Positions 1-10,397 of a DNA stretch of 64,000 nt are shown here, one piece after another. Below the pieces are notes generated by a model. That model worked only from the letters and a program-made list of their open reading frames with translations, did no database searches and was not told where the DNA came from. The stretch's first letter is position 1. The number at the start of each line of letters is the position of its first letter. Origin of the DNA: Clostridia bacterium UC5.1-1D2 (GTDB lineage Bacteria > Bacillota > Clostridia > Lachnospirales > Lachnospiraceae); contig BBZN01000019.1 in assembly GCA_001304855.1 (NCBI GenBank), forward strand, positions 16,584 to 80,583. Reading direction: 5' to 3'. The translations under genes were made by a program, and so were the position numbers.

Positions 1-1007
1 AGGATCAGCAGTGGGAATTCGTGGTAAAGCACGCCATCGTTGTGAGAGATATCTTAAAAGGAAACCCCAGGCTTGGGGAGATGGGCTGGCATGAGGAGGC
101 CCTGGGACGAAACGGCCTGGCAGGCGGTTTCCAGGGACAGAGAATGTGGACCGACTGGCTGCCCAATGCAGATTTTACTGAGGCGGTTTTGGCCTCCAGC
201 TTTGACTGGACAGGAGCCAGACAGCCCATTCCTTTCGCCACGGAGAACGACACCCTGAATGGGATCGCCATGATGTTCGGATGGCTTGTGACCAACAAGG
301 CGCCTATCTTCAGCGATGTGCGCACTTACTGGTCCCCTGAATCCGTTCAGCGCATCACGGGAAAATCCCTTCATGGCCACGCCAAAAACGGCATCATCCA
401 TCTGATTAACTCCGGCGCAAGCTGTCTGGACGGCTGCGCAGGGGCTAAAAACCAGCAGGGAGAGGGATGCATGAAGGAGTGGTGGAATATGACTCCTGAG
501 GACATCCGGGGCTGCCTGGAAGGAACCGACTGGTGCAGGGCCAACTATGAGTACTTCAGAGGCGGCGGCTTCTCCTCCCATTTTAAGACGGGAGCGGAAA
601 TGCCCCTCACTATGATCCGCTGCAATATCGTGGAAGGCGTTGGCCCCACGCTGCAGGTGATGGAGGGATATACCTGTGTGCTGGAGAATGACGTACATAA
701 GATTCTGGACGAGAGAACCGACCGCACCTGGCCCACCACCTGGTTTGCACCCAATATCGGAATCGGGGCTGCAGACAGCGTATACAATGTGATGGCAAAA
801 TGGGGGGCAAACCACGGGGCAAGCGTGTACGGCCACGTAGGAGACCGTCTCATTACCCTGGCCTCCATGCTCCGCATTCCGGTGGCTTTCCACAATATAG
901 AGGCGGACAGAATTTACAGGCCCCATTCCTTTAACGGATTCGGCACATCGGATCTGGAAGGGCAGGATTTCAGGGCTTGCGCATATTATGGCCCCCTGTA
1001 CAAATAA
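1..1007 (+). CDS. fucI: L-fucose isomerase, C-terminal part
   Basis: Cytoplasmic isomerase converting L-fucose to L-fuculose. The reading frame is open from the first bases of the window (codons begin at base 3), so the N-terminal ~250 residues lie upstream; the ATG-like start at 21 is internal. About 335 residues remain of a family usually near 590. The metal-site acids of the family are visible: Glu in ATENDTLNG and, exactly 24 residues later, Asp in SDVRTYWSPE, the same spacing as E. coli Glu337/Asp361. A conserved His lies in RPHSFNGFG near the C-terminus. It is followed 63 bp later by the aldolase that uses the phosphorylated product. No fuculokinase gene is seen in the window; it may lie upstream. 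No frameshift is seen. Confidence 0.93.
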   Translation, partial: DQQWEFVVKHAIVVRDILKGNPRLGEMGWHEEALGRNGLAGGFQGQRMWTDWLPNADFTEAVLASSFDWTGARQPIPFATENDTLNGIAMMFGWLVTNKAPIFSDVRTYWSPESVQRITGKSLHGHAKNGIIHLINSGASCLDGCAGAKNQQGEGCMKEWWNMTPEDIRGCLEGTDWCRANYEYFRGGGFSSHFKTGAEMPLTMIRCNIVEGVGPTLQVMEGYTCVLENDVHKILDERTDRTWPTTWFAPNIGIGAADSVYNVMAKWGANHGASVYGHVGDRLITLASMLRIPVAFHNIEADRIYRPHSFNGFGTSDLEGQDFRACAYYGPLYK

Positions 1008-1070
1008 ATACGAAACCGGCTTGTATCACCGGGCCTATTATATCTCAGGAAAAATAAAAAGGTGGGAAAC

Positions 1071-1733
1071 ATGATGTTGATGGAGAAAGAAAGAGCAGAA
1101 CTGGTGAAGTTCGGAAGAAAGCTTGTAGATACAGGACTTACCAAGGGAACAGGCGGAAATTTAAGCGTATTTGACAGGGAGCGCGGCCACATGGCCATCA
1201 CTCCTTCAGGAATCGACTTTTATGAGATCAGGCCTGAGGATATTGTGATTCTGGACGCGGAAGGCGGAAAGGTGGAGGGGGAGCGCACCTGCTCCTCCGA
1301 ATGGGAAATGCACCTGCTGCAATATAAGACCAGGGAGGACATTGACGCAGTCATACATGCCCATACCATGTATGCAACGGTTATCTCCTGCCTCCACTGG
1401 GATCTTCCGGCGGCCCACTATATGATTGCCGTGGCAGGGCCGGATGTGCGGTGCGCGGAATATGCCACCTACGGAACCCATGAGCTGGCTGTGAATGCAG
1501 CCCGGGCCATGGAGGACAGAAAGGCCGTTATTCTGGCGAACCATGGGATCCTGGCGGGGGCTCAGGATTTGCTCAATGCATTTAATATCATTGAGGAGAT
1601 TGAATACTGCTCCCAGATTTACTGCAACGCCCGGAGCATCGGCAATCCGGTGGTTCTCTCTGAGGAGGAAATGACGCTGATGGCGGAGCGGTTTAAAACC
1701 TACGGCCAGAGGAAAAACCTGGAGCGTGTCTGA
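1071..1733 (+). CDS. fucA: L-fuculose-1-phosphate aldolase
   Basis: Class II zinc aldolase cleaving L-fuculose 1-phosphate to dihydroxyacetone phosphate and L-lactaldehyde. Visible signatures are the GTGGN phosphate loop, the Glu of SSEWEMH, the HAH zinc pair in VIHAHTMYA and the third zinc His in LANHGIL. Length (~220 aa) fits the family (~215). Several starts are possible: GTG at 1062, ATG at 1071, 1074 or 1080. I chose 1071 because a GGTGGG ribosome site lies 4-5 bases upstream; 1080 is also credible. Intact, and second gene of the fucose operon. Confidence 0.92.
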   Translation: MMLMEKERAELVKFGRKLVDTGLTKGTGGNLSVFDRERGHMAITPSGIDFYEIRPEDIVILDAEGGKVEGERTCSSEWEMHLLQYKTREDIDAVIHAHTMYATVISCLHWDLPAAHYMIAVAGPDVRCAEYATYGTHELAVNAARAMEDRKAVILANHGILAGAQDLLNAFNIIEEIEYCSQIYCNARSIGNPVVLSEEEMTLMAERFKTYGQRKNLERV

Positions 1734-1815
1734 AGCTTGCTTTCTGTCGGCGGTGCGTCCCGTTTTGTGGGAGATTTGGCCCAAATGTCAGCTGATCTGT
1801 AAAAAGGAGTTTTAT

Positions 1816-3304
1816 ATGGGTGACGTAATACTGAAAATGCAGGATATACAGAAATCCTTCTCAGGCGTCCAGGCGCTGAAAAATGCCCGGCTTGAGCTCC
1901 GGTCCGGCGAGGTGGTGGCCTGATGGGAGAAAACGGAGCGGGGAAATCCACACTGATGAAAATACTCACAGGGATCTATTCCAGGGATGGAGGTACAATC
2001 CATTATCTGGGCAAAGAGGTTGAGTACAAGAATCCGGCCCAGTCAGAGGCTGCGGGGATCGCCATTGTCCATCAGGAGCTTAACATGATGAACGATTTGA
2101 CGGTGGCTCAGAATCTGTTCATCGGACATGAATCCATGAAGGGATTTATCATTAACGACAGGGCCATGATAGAGAAGGCCAACGGGCTTTTCCGGCTGCT
2201 GAATATTGAGATAGACCCTCTGAGAAAATCGGGAATCTGACTGTGGGACGGCAGCAGATGGTGGAGATTGCAAAGGCCATATCTTCCGGCGCCAGAGTGA
2301 TTGTCTTTGACGAGCCCACTGCGGCCCTCACAGACTCCGAGATTGAGGAGCTGTTTAAGGTCATAGGGGATCTCAGGGAGAAGGGAACCGGCATTATATA
2401 CATTTCTCACCGGATGGATGAAATCAATGTGATCTCAGACAGGGTGACGGTAATGAGAGACGGGGAGTATGTGGGGACGCTGGTGACTAAGGACTGCACC
2501 AAGAACGATATCATTAAGATGATGGTGGGAAGGACGGTGTTCAGCGAGCCCAAAACCGCCTCCTGTGTGGCGGAGGATGCGCCTGTGGTGCTGCGCTGTG
2601 AAAACCTGTCCAGGGGGAAGGCTGTAAAAGGCGTCACCTTTGAGCTGCGCAGGGGAGAGATACTGGGCTTCAGCGGCCTTATGGGCGCCGGCCGGACGGA
2701 GACGGCGAGGCTGCTGTTCGGAGCGGACAAGATGGACTCGGGCAGAATTTTTGTGAAGGGCAGGGAAGTAAAGATTCAATCCCCTGAGGATGCGGTGAAG
2801 GCGGGGATCGGCTATCTGTCCGAGGACAGGAAACGGTTCGGCCTCATTCTTGACAAAACGGTGGAGGAAAACACGGTTTTGGCCACCCTGGACCATTTTG
2901 TAAACGGGCTTTTTATCAACCGGAGAAAGGCCAGGGAGACGGCGGAGCAATATGTGGGAGAACTGAAAACAAAAACCCCCAGCGTCAGGCAGTATGTAAA
3001 AAAGCTTTCAGGAGGAAACCAGCAAAAAGTAGTGATTGCAAAATGGCTGGTACGGGACTGCGACATATTGATATTCGACGAGCCTACCAGAGGGATTGAC
3101 GTGGGAGCTAAAAGCGAAATTTACAGCCTGATGGAACGTCTTGCAGGAGAAGGCAAATCGATCATCATGATCTCCTCGGAGCTTCCTGAGGTGCTCAGAA
3201 TGAGCGACCGGATTATCGTTATGTGCGAGGGGAAAATTACAGGCGAGCTTCCCATTGAGGAGGCGAATCAGGAAGTAATTATGGAAGCGGCCACAAATCG
3301 CTAA
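1816..3304 (+). CDS. Sugar ABC transporter ATPase (RbsA/MglA type), two frameshifts
   Basis: Duplicated ATPase of a CUT2-class sugar importer, about 496 aa as expected. The first half carries a Walker A motif (GENGAGKST, ~residue 37) and the signature VGRQQ; the second half carries LSGGNQQK and a Walker B ending in DEPTRGID. Start at 1816 has AAGGAG six bases upstream. Two one-base losses break the frame: near 1919 (GCCCTG read as GCCTG, before the Walker A) and near 2227 (AAAAATC read as AAAATC). Each repair restores the conserved sequence exactly. It lies between fucA and the permease, so L-fucose or a related deoxysugar is the inferred substrate. Confidence 0.9.
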
Positions 3305-3319
3305 AGGGGGACTATAACA

Positions 3320-4299
3320 GTGAAAAGTAAGTTTAAGAGGATATGTTCTAATCAGCAGGCGGTTGTTGTCTGTGCATTGGTGGTCATTTGTATTGTGTTC
3401 TCACTTATGACGGACAAGTTTATGCAGCCTTCTACATTTACGAATATTGCAAAATCTGCATACTATATAGCATTTATGGCCATTGGAGTCACCTTTGTGA
3501 TCGCCACAGGCGGCATCGATCTCTCCATTGGAACCGTAGCCATCTGCTCCGCCCTGATCGGCGGGACTCTGATGGAGAGAGGGCTTCCCATGGCGCTGGT
3601 GCTGCTTGTTATTCTGGCTACGGGCTGCGCCTTCGGCCTGCTGAACGGTCTGATGGTGTCCATGCTGGAGCTGCCCGCCTTTATCGCCACCCTGGGGACC
3701 ATGATGATGTCCAGAGGCCTGGGCTCCATTGTGTCCAAGACGAAAACCATCTCGTTTCCCCAGGGGGATCAGGAGGGGGCGTGGTTCAGGGAGCTGTTTA
3801 TGGTCACCAGGAGCGATTCCTTTCTGCCCAGAAATTTCCCCACAGGCTTCGTTCTGCTGGCTGTCACGGTTTTTATTATGGCTGTGCTTTTGGGAAAGAC
3901 CAAAATAGGCCGCTACATTCTGTCCATCGGTTCCAACAAGGAGGCAACCAGGCTGTCGGGCATTCCCGTTGCAAAATATGAGACGATCGCCTATGTGTTG
4001 TCGGGCTTTTTCGCATCCCTGGCCGGAATCGCCTATGTGGCGGTGTTCTCAACCGCCCAGCCAATACGGGAAACGGCTTTGAGCTGGATGCAATTGCCGG
4101 AGTGGTGATAGGAGGAACCTCGCTGGCGGGGGGAGTAGGCTCCGTGTTCGGTACGATTGTGGGCGTATTTATTATGACTGTGTTAAAAATCGGGTTCCCC
4201 TATATTGGCGTACAGTCACATTATCAGCTGTTTATTACAGGCATTATACTGGTGTTTGCAGTTTATATGGATATTCTGAACAGAAAGCGGAAGAGCTAA
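3320..4299 (+). CDS. Sugar ABC transporter permease, one frameshift
   Basis: Inner-membrane permease of the CUT2 family (RbsC/XylH-like), ~326 aa with about ten hydrophobic segments and the typical GGIDLSIG and GGTSLAGGVG loops. GTG start at 3320 follows an AGGGGG site. A single base is missing near 4062 (CCCAAT read as CCAAT), splitting the gene into a long N-terminal and a short C-terminal frame; adding one C rejoins them. It partners the ATPase just upstream and the lipoprotein just downstream. Confidence 0.9.
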
Positions 4300-4349
4300 C
4301 GTGTAATTACCTGCGAAAAGGGGCGGATAAAATATGAGGAGGATATAGA

Positions 4350-5474
4350 ATGAAAAAACGAGAAATGTAATGGCATTGGCAATGGCGGCGGCAATGGTTC
4401 TCACTGGTCTTACGGCATGCGGCGGAGGAGGAAAGGAAGCGTCCCCCGCCACACAGGCGGCGGCAGCCGGGGGCAATACGGAGGCGGCGGCAGCCCAGCC
4501 CGAAGGCGGCAGCGGAGAGCAGAAGCGGATTGACGTTATAGCCAAGGGCTTCCAGCACCAGTTCTGGAAAGCGGTGGAGCAGGGGACGCAGCAGGCGGCG
4601 GCGGAATTCAATGTGGAAGTGAATTTCCAGGGGCCTGACAATGAATCTGCCATCGCCCAGCAGGTGGAGTATTTAAACGCAGCGATCGCCAATCAGCCCG
4701 ATGCAATCTGCCTGGCGGCTCTGGATACCAGCGCATCCCTGGACTCTATCAAGTCGGCTATGGAAGCGGGAATCCCCATTATAGGATTCGACTCCGGCGT
4801 TCCGGATGCTCCAAAAGGCGCAATCAAAGCCAACGCTTCCACAGACAACACGGCGGCGGGAGCCATGGCGGCGGAAAAGCTCTATGAGATTGTCAAGGAT
4901 CAGGTTACGGATCCGGCTGCTCCTGTGCGCATCGGAGTTATCGCCCAGGAATCCAATTCCCAGTCCATCGTTTCCAGGACGAGAGGGTTTGTGGACAAGA
5001 TGACGGAGCTTGTGGGCGCAGATAAGGTATCTGTGGAAGGCCACGACAGCCTTAAGAATGAAAAGGCCGGGGCTTTGGTAATCCTCGACGTGGGCATCCC
5101 GGCGGAAGTTAAGGATGTGGACGCGGCGGCAGTGGCTTCCGCAATTCTTGAAAATCCGATCTCATTGCAATCTACGGCTCCAACGAGTTTGCCTCCAACG
5201 CTATCATTACAGCCAACGAGGGCCTGGATAAGCTGGGCGAGGGCAAAGTGGTTGCCATCGGGTTTGATGCAGGCGCAAAACTTCTGGATGCGGTTTCTTC
5301 CAAGCTGTTCGCAGGCGCCATCACCCAGGATCCTGTGCAGATTGGCTATCAGGCGGTCAAGCTTGCAGTGGAGGCGTCAGAGGGCAAGGCAGTTTCCGAC
5401 ATAGACACAGGGCACTGTGGTATGATTCCACAAATATGGAAGATCCGGCCATTGCTCCCTGCCTTTACAGGTAA
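4350..5474 (+). CDS. Sugar ABC transporter substrate-binding lipoprotein, three frameshifts
   Basis: Periplasmic-binding-protein-like receptor (type I, ribose/xylose fold) anchored as a lipoprotein. The start at 4350 (GGAGG upstream) encodes a short basic stretch that is out of frame after 10 bases because A7 is read as A6. After repair, the signal peptide ends in the lipobox LTAC, followed by a low-complexity Gly/Ala/Glu linker. Two more one-base losses occur near 5155 (CCGGAT) and 5416 (TGGTGG). The repaired protein ends at TAA 5472-5474, about 375 aa. It completes the importer of the fucose operon. Confidence 0.87.
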
Positions 5475-5508
5475 TTTACAGATTGAAGGGAAAAGAGGTT
5501 GAGGCGTT

Positions 5509-5946
5509 ATGTTAAAAGGAATACCGGCTATATTATCGCCGGATTTGCTGAAAGCTTTGTGCGAGATGGGACACTCGGACCGCCTTGTGATATCGGACGG
5601 AAATTTCCCCGCCCAGTCTTTGGGAAAGAAGGGGACGGTCATACGCATGGACGGACACGGCGTGCCTGAGATTTTAGATGGGATTTTGAAGGTTTTTCCT
5701 CTTGACACCTATGTTGACAAGCCTGTTACTCTCATGGAGAAGGCGCCGGGAGATGAGGCTGAGACTCCGGTCTGGGATCAGGTTGCCGAAATCGTGGCCC
5801 GGTACGATCCCAGGGGAGCAAAAACGGTGGGACACAGGGAGCGGTTTGCCTTTTATGAGGAGGCGGGGAAAGCCTATCTTATAATTGCAACGTCAGAACA
5901 GGCATTGTATGCCAATGTAATGCTGCAAAAGGGAGTTGTGACCTGA
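5509..5946 (+). CDS. fucU: L-fucose mutarotase (FucU/RbsD family)
   Basis: Interconverts alpha- and beta-L-fucose, feeding the anomer used by the isomerase. 145 aa against 140 for E. coli FucU. The N-terminus with LLKALCEMGHSDRLVISDGN is typical: the His of MGH and the Asp of SDGN form the family's active site, and the C-terminal YANVMLQKGV matches the usual end. Intact. It is the last gene of the fucose operon, 34 bp after the binding protein. Confidence 0.93.
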   Translation: MLKGIPAILSPDLLKALCEMGHSDRLVISDGNFPAQSLGKKGTVIRMDGHGVPEILDGILKVFPLDTYVDKPVTLMEKAPGDEAETPVWDQVAEIVARYDPRGAKTVGHRERFAFYEEAGKAYLIIATSEQALYANVMLQKGVVT

Positions 5947-6043
5947 CGGGAACCATATAATCCTTAAGATACCCTTGGCGCGGGAGCGTGTCCGGAATCC
6001 GCTTTTCCCCGGCTTATTCACAGAGAAAACAAGGGGATTCCTG

Positions 6044-6071
6044 TTGACAAATAAATGTCTGTGTGTAAAAT
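6044..6071 (+). promoter_or_regulatory. Sigma-A-type promoter upstream of aspartate kinase
   Basis: TTGACA at 6044-6049 and TAAAAT at 6066-6071, separated by 16 bp, about 100 bp before the aspartate kinase start. No riboswitch-like fold was recognised in the short leader. Confidence 0.6.
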
Positions 6072-6168
6072 ATTTAATAGAAATACACGTTTGGGAGCGG
6101 TGGCCTTGCGGGGACGCCGCTCTTTTGGCAGGCGGATACCGGGAAATCAACATGGAAAGGAACCATAT

Positions 6169-7381
6169 ATGGGCTTAATTGTACAGAAATTCGGAGGCAC
6201 CTCTGTGGCCGGCAGGGAGCGCCTCTTCAACGTGGCAAAGATAATCACAGATACTTACAAGGCGGGAAACCAGGTGGTGGCAGTGCTGTCGGCGCAGGGG
6301 GACACCACGGACGATTTGATCGGGAAGGCAAGGGAAATCAACCCCAACGCCTCCAACCGGGAGATGGATATGCTTCTTTCCACAGGGGAACAGATCTCGG
6401 TATCCCTGTGCGCCATGGCCGTGGAGGCCCTGGGTTTTCCTGTGATCTCTTTGACCGGCTGGCAGGCGGGCATGGTTACAAACACAGTTTCCGGAAACGC
6501 CCGGATCAAGAAGGTGGATACGGAGCGGATCGAGACGGAGTTGAACCAGAAGAGGATAGTAATCGTAACCGGGTTTCAGGGGATAGACAGGTATGAGGAC
6601 ATCACCACTCTGGGCAGAGGCGGATCGGACACTTCGGCTGTGGCTCTGGCTGCGTCTCTGAGGGCGGATTTGTGCCAGATTTATACGGATGTGGACGGAG
6701 TGTACACTGCTGACCCAAGGACAGTGAAGGGGGCCAGGAAGCTGCAGGAGGTTACTTACAACGAGATGCTGGAGCTGGCCACTCTGGCGCCCAGGTCCTG
6801 CACAACCGCTCTGTGGAGATGGCTAAGAAGTATAACGTTAAGCTGGAGGTATTGTCGAGTTTCAGCGGCAATCCTGGCACAAAGGTGAAGGAGGTTGTAA
6901 AGCGTATGGAGAAAACGTATATAAGCAGTGTTGCCAAGGATAAAAATATTTCCAGGATTGCCCTGATTGGGGTGCCCAATGAGATTGGAACTTCCTTCCG
7001 GGTATTTTCACTTTTGGCCCAGAATCACATTAATGTGGATATTATTCTTCAGGGGATCGGACATGAGGAGGGGAAGGACATCTGCTTTACCGTGCTGAAT
7101 CGGACTTGGAGCGGGCCGCTGATCTTCTGCGGGAGAATCAGGAGCGGATACGGTTTGCCCGCCTGGAGACAAATTCCGATATTGCCAAGGTTTCAGTTGT
7201 GGGGGCGGGAATGATTAACAGCCCCGGCGTTGCGGCTAATTTGTTCGAGGCGCTGTATGATGCGAATATCAACATTAATATGATCTCCACCAGCGAGATT
7301 AAGATATCGGTTCTGGTGGATAAAAAGGATGCGGAGAAGGCGGTGCAGGTGATTCATGACAAGTTCTTTGCCATGGGGTAG
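6169..7381 (+). CDS. lysC: Aspartate kinase, two frameshifts
   Basis: Phosphorylates L-aspartate in the first step of the lysine, threonine and methionine pathway. The N-terminal kinase domain has KFGGTSV at residue ~6 and GRGGSDTSAVALA near residue 150; two ACT regulatory domains follow (IALIGVPNEIGTSFRVF and VSVVGAGMINSPGVAA). Total ~404 aa, normal for a monofunctional enzyme. Start at 6169 follows GGAAAGGAACC. Single G losses near 6788 (CTGGGCGCC) and 7092 (GTGGCTG) split it into three frames. It appears to be a single-gene unit behind its own promoter. Confidence 0.92.
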
Positions 7382-7443
7382 ATTGTCTGCGCGCCCCGTT
7401 TCGCGGTATATCAGGAAATGCAATAAAAATAACGGAAGAGTCT

Positions 7444-7474
7444 CCGGGTTTTTGAATAATTTGTAAAAACCCGG
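7444..7474. terminator. Hairpin after aspartate kinase
   Basis: Perfect 10-bp stem, CCGGGTTTTT (7444-7453) pairing with AAAAACCCGG (7465-7474), 63 bp after the kinase stop. The T-run lies within the stem and no long T tract follows, so the call as a terminator is moderate. Confidence 0.5.
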
Positions 7475-7539
7475 AAGGCGTCCCCCTGCCGTCCAATCTT
7501 AAAATTCGTTAATATTTTCACTTTTCTGGCCGAAATAGC

Positions 7540-7568
7540 TTGAAATTTGACAAATTTACTATTATAAT
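7540..7568 (+). promoter_or_regulatory. Promoter of the decarboxylase operon
   Basis: TTGAAA (7540-7545), 17-bp spacer, perfect TATAAT (7563-7568). A TTGACA at 7547 is too close to the -10 (10 bp) to be used. The predicted leader is about 85 nt. Confidence 0.65.
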
Positions 7569-7659
7569 TGTAAACGGCAATATTTCTGCTTTTTTTGCGT
7601 CGTCCCTGTGGGAAGATGCTTAAGTATTGTTAAACTTATGAATGATGGAGGACTGGAAA

Positions 7660-9110
7660 ATGAGTAATTCAGCACAAACTTCAGCAAGCAGCCGCATTGC
7701 ATCCCTGCTTGATGAGAACAGTTTTGTTGAAGTCGGGGCATATGTCACTGCCAGAAGCACAGACTTTAACATGACTGAGCAGGAGACCCCGGCTGATGGC
7801 GTGGTGACCGGTTACGGTACCATCGGCGGATGCCTGGTGTATGTATACAGCCAGGACGCGTCCGTATTGGGCGGTTCCATGGGTGAAATGCATGCAAAGA
7901 AAATCTGCAACATCTATTCCATGGCTATGAAGATGGGAGCGCCTGTAATCGGTCTGGTAGACTGTGCAGGGCTGCGTCTGCAGGAGGCTACCGACGCTTT
8001 GGATGGATTTGGCAAGCTGTATTTAAGCCAGACGATGGCTTCCGGTGTGATTCCTCAGATAATGGCAATCTTTGGAACCTGCGGCGGCGGCATGGCAGTT
8101 TCAGCAGGTATTGCAGACTTTACCTTTATGGAGGAGAAATCCGGCAAGCTTTTTGTGAATTCTCCCAATGCAATTGACGGCAATTACAAGGAGAAATGTG
8201 ATACATCCAGCGCTGCATTCCAGATGAAGGAATCAGGACTGGCGGATTTTGCAGGAGACGAGGCGGCTGTGCTGGCGCAGATCCGCAGCCTGGTATCCAT
8301 CTTGCCTGCCAACAACGAAGATGACATGTCCTTTAGCGAGTGCCAGGACGACTTGAACCGTATGTGCGAGAACCTTGAGAGCTGCACAGGGGATACCGGT
8401 CTGGCATTGACCCTGATTTCTGATAATAATTTCTTTATGGAGATAAAGAAGGCGTATGAGCCTCCATGGTAACCGGCTTTATCCGCCTTAACGGGACAAC
8501 CGTGGGCTGTGTGGCCAACCGCACCCAGCTCTATGAGGACGGAGAAAAGAAGGAGGAGTTCGAGGCGGTTCTGTCCGGCAAAGGCTGTGACAAGGCTGCG
8601 GAATTCATCAATTTCTGTGATGCCTTCAGCATTCCGGTACTCACCCTTGTTAATGTAAAAGGCTATAAGGCCAAGAAGTGCAGCGAGAGAAGAATGGCCA
8701 AGGCGGCTGCCCGTCTTACCTACGCTTACGCAAATGCAACGGTGCCCAAGGTAACCGTAATAATCAGGGAGGCCTTCGGAAGCGCATATCTGACCATGGG
8801 CAGCAAGTCCATCGGCTCAGATATCGTATATGCATGGCCCGGTGCGGTTATCGGCATGATGAATCCGGCTGAGGCCGTTAAGATTATGTATGCGGCAGAG
8901 ATAAGCGCTGCAGACGACGCTTCAGCGCTTATCAGCCAGAAGGCGGCTGAGTATACGGCTCTCCAGTCCAGCGCGGCGGCGGCTGCAAGGAGAGGCTATG
9001 TAGACGATATTATAGAGGCGGCAGAGACACGTCAGAGAGTCATTGCAGCCTTTGAAATGCTGTTCACAAAAAGCGAGGATCGTCCGTCTAAGAAGCATGG
9101 TACGGTTTAG
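7660..9110 (+). CDS. Acyl-CoA carboxyltransferase (MmdA-like), one frameshift
   Basis: Carboxyltransferase subunit of the methylmalonyl-CoA / glutaconyl-CoA decarboxylase type, moving a carboxyl group between an acyl-CoA and carrier biotin. Two crotonase-like halves are visible: the N-half with YSQDASVLGGSMGEMHAKK and CGGGMAVSAG, and the C-half with REAFGSAYLTMGSKSIG and WPGAVIGMMNP. About 483 aa, slightly short for MmdA (~510). Start 7660 has GGAGGA seven bases upstream; an in-frame ATG at 7642 lacks a site. One G is missing near 8457 (TATGGAGCC). First gene of a five-gene operon with OadG-like, biotin carrier, OadB and OadA-like genes. The acyl-CoA substrate cannot be read from sequence. 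Confidence 0.87.
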
Positions 9111-9127
9111 AGAGAGGTGACAGGTAT

Positions 9128-9912
9128 ATGAGACGATTAATGAGACGAGTGGCAGCGGCAGCCCTTATGGCCGTCTGCCTGGTAAGCCTGTCGGCCTGCT
9201 CTGCAAAGCAGGATGACAGCGCCTCCGCCATCAGCACAGACGGAACCCCCGTTGCGGACGCCATGGGTGAGAACCTTAAGCTTTCTGCGGCAAGCTCCCT
9301 GGGAATGTCCGACGAGCAGCTGATTATTCAGGCGAAGCTGGCAGAAGCTCAGGGCGATATGTCCAGCGCCAAGATTTATAAGGCGCAGATGGAGGCCAGG
9401 GGCGAACTGGGCAGCTTAAAGGATGTGGATTTGGAGAATGCCCAGGTAGTGATGCTGGCCGACGGAAGCTACACCGTCAGCCTGCCGGTTATTTTCCATG
9501 AAGGTTCAATGATGTATGTATGAACCTGAACATGGCAACCCAGCAGGTTCAGGCGGAATTTACGGACATGGGCGCAGGAGAGACGGACGGGTCCGTAGGC
9601 GCGCTGCTGGAGTCGGCCTCTGTTTATTCAGCCATCGGCATCGGCACTGTGTTCAGTGTACTTGTATTTATCAGCCTGCTGATTGCATGCTTTAAATTTA
9701 TCCACAAGTGGGAGTCCGGAGCCTCAGTGAAGGCGGAGCCGGTTAAGACCCCTGCACCGGGTGCCCCTGCTGCGGCAGCAAGCGCAGAACTGTCCGGGGA
9801 TGCAGAGCTGGTGGCAGTGATTACGGCAGCCATTGCCGCTTACGAAGGAACTTCTTCTAACGGACTGGTGGTGCGTTCCATCCGCCGTGTACAGGGTTCT
9901 GTTCGGAGATAA
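9128..9912 (+). CDS. OadG-type gamma subunit with lipoprotein leader, one frameshift
   Basis: Small membrane subunit that assembles sodium-pump decarboxylases. The N-terminus is a lipoprotein signal with lipobox LSAC (~residue 23), then ~130 polar residues of unassigned function, one transmembrane helix (GIGTVFSVLVFISLLIACF, residues ~172-190) and a Pro/Ala-rich tail. The C-terminal LVVRSIRR motif is seen in many OadG/MmdD tails. An A is missing near 9522 (GTAATG read as GTATG), so the first frame stops just before the helix. AGAGGTGAC precedes the start. The extracytoplasmic lipoprotein domain is longer than in classic OadG. Confidence 0.75.
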
Positions 9913-9967
9913 GGAACGGGAAACCTTCCATTACAATTATTCTTAATATTTCAGGAGGAATGAAATA

Positions 9968-10347
9968 ATGAAAACCTATACTATTACAGTAAATGGAAAA
10001 GCATATGCAGTAACCGTAGAAGAAGGCGCTACAGCAGGGGCGGCAGCGCCCGCAGCAGCGCCTGTAACAGCGCCCGCAGCTTCGGCCCCGGCAGCGGCTC
10101 CGGCCCCTGCGGCAGCCCCTGCAGGAGCAGCCGGCTCAGTAACCGTATCCGCTCCAATGCCGGGCAAGGTAGTGTCCGTTAAGGCGCTGTCGGACAGGCC
10201 GTTAAGAAGGGCGACGTTATTCTGGTTCTGGAAGCAATGAAAATGGAAAACGACATCGTTGCTCCGCAGGACGGAACCATTGCCAGCATTAATGTATCCA
10301 CTGGCGATTCCGTTGAATCCGGCGCGGTATTAGCTACTCTGAACTAA
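9968..10347 (+). CDS. Biotin carrier protein of decarboxylase, one frameshift
   Basis: Biotinyl carrier (MmdC/GcdC type), ~127 aa. An N-terminal beta segment (KTYTITVNGKAYAVTVEEG) is followed by a ~35-residue Ala/Pro linker and the lipoyl/biotinyl domain. The biotinylation motif EAMKMEN is present, but only after repairing one lost G near 10190 (TCGGGACAG read as TCGGACAG). The repaired stop is TAA 10345-10347. It would shuttle carboxyl groups between the soluble transferases and the membrane beta subunit. Confidence 0.9.
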
Positions 10348-10397
10348 CTAAAAAGATGAAACCATAGAATTTATGGATTCATTATGGAGGGAACATT

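Noticed and set aside
54..926. Long minus-strand open frame opposite fucI
   Set aside because: Shadow of a clearly conserved plus-strand enzyme; no ribosome site or recognisable protein.
7547..7568. TTGACA at 7547 as -35 for the TATAAT at 7563
   Set aside because: Spacer only 10 bp; the TTGAAA at 7540 gives 17 bp and fits better.
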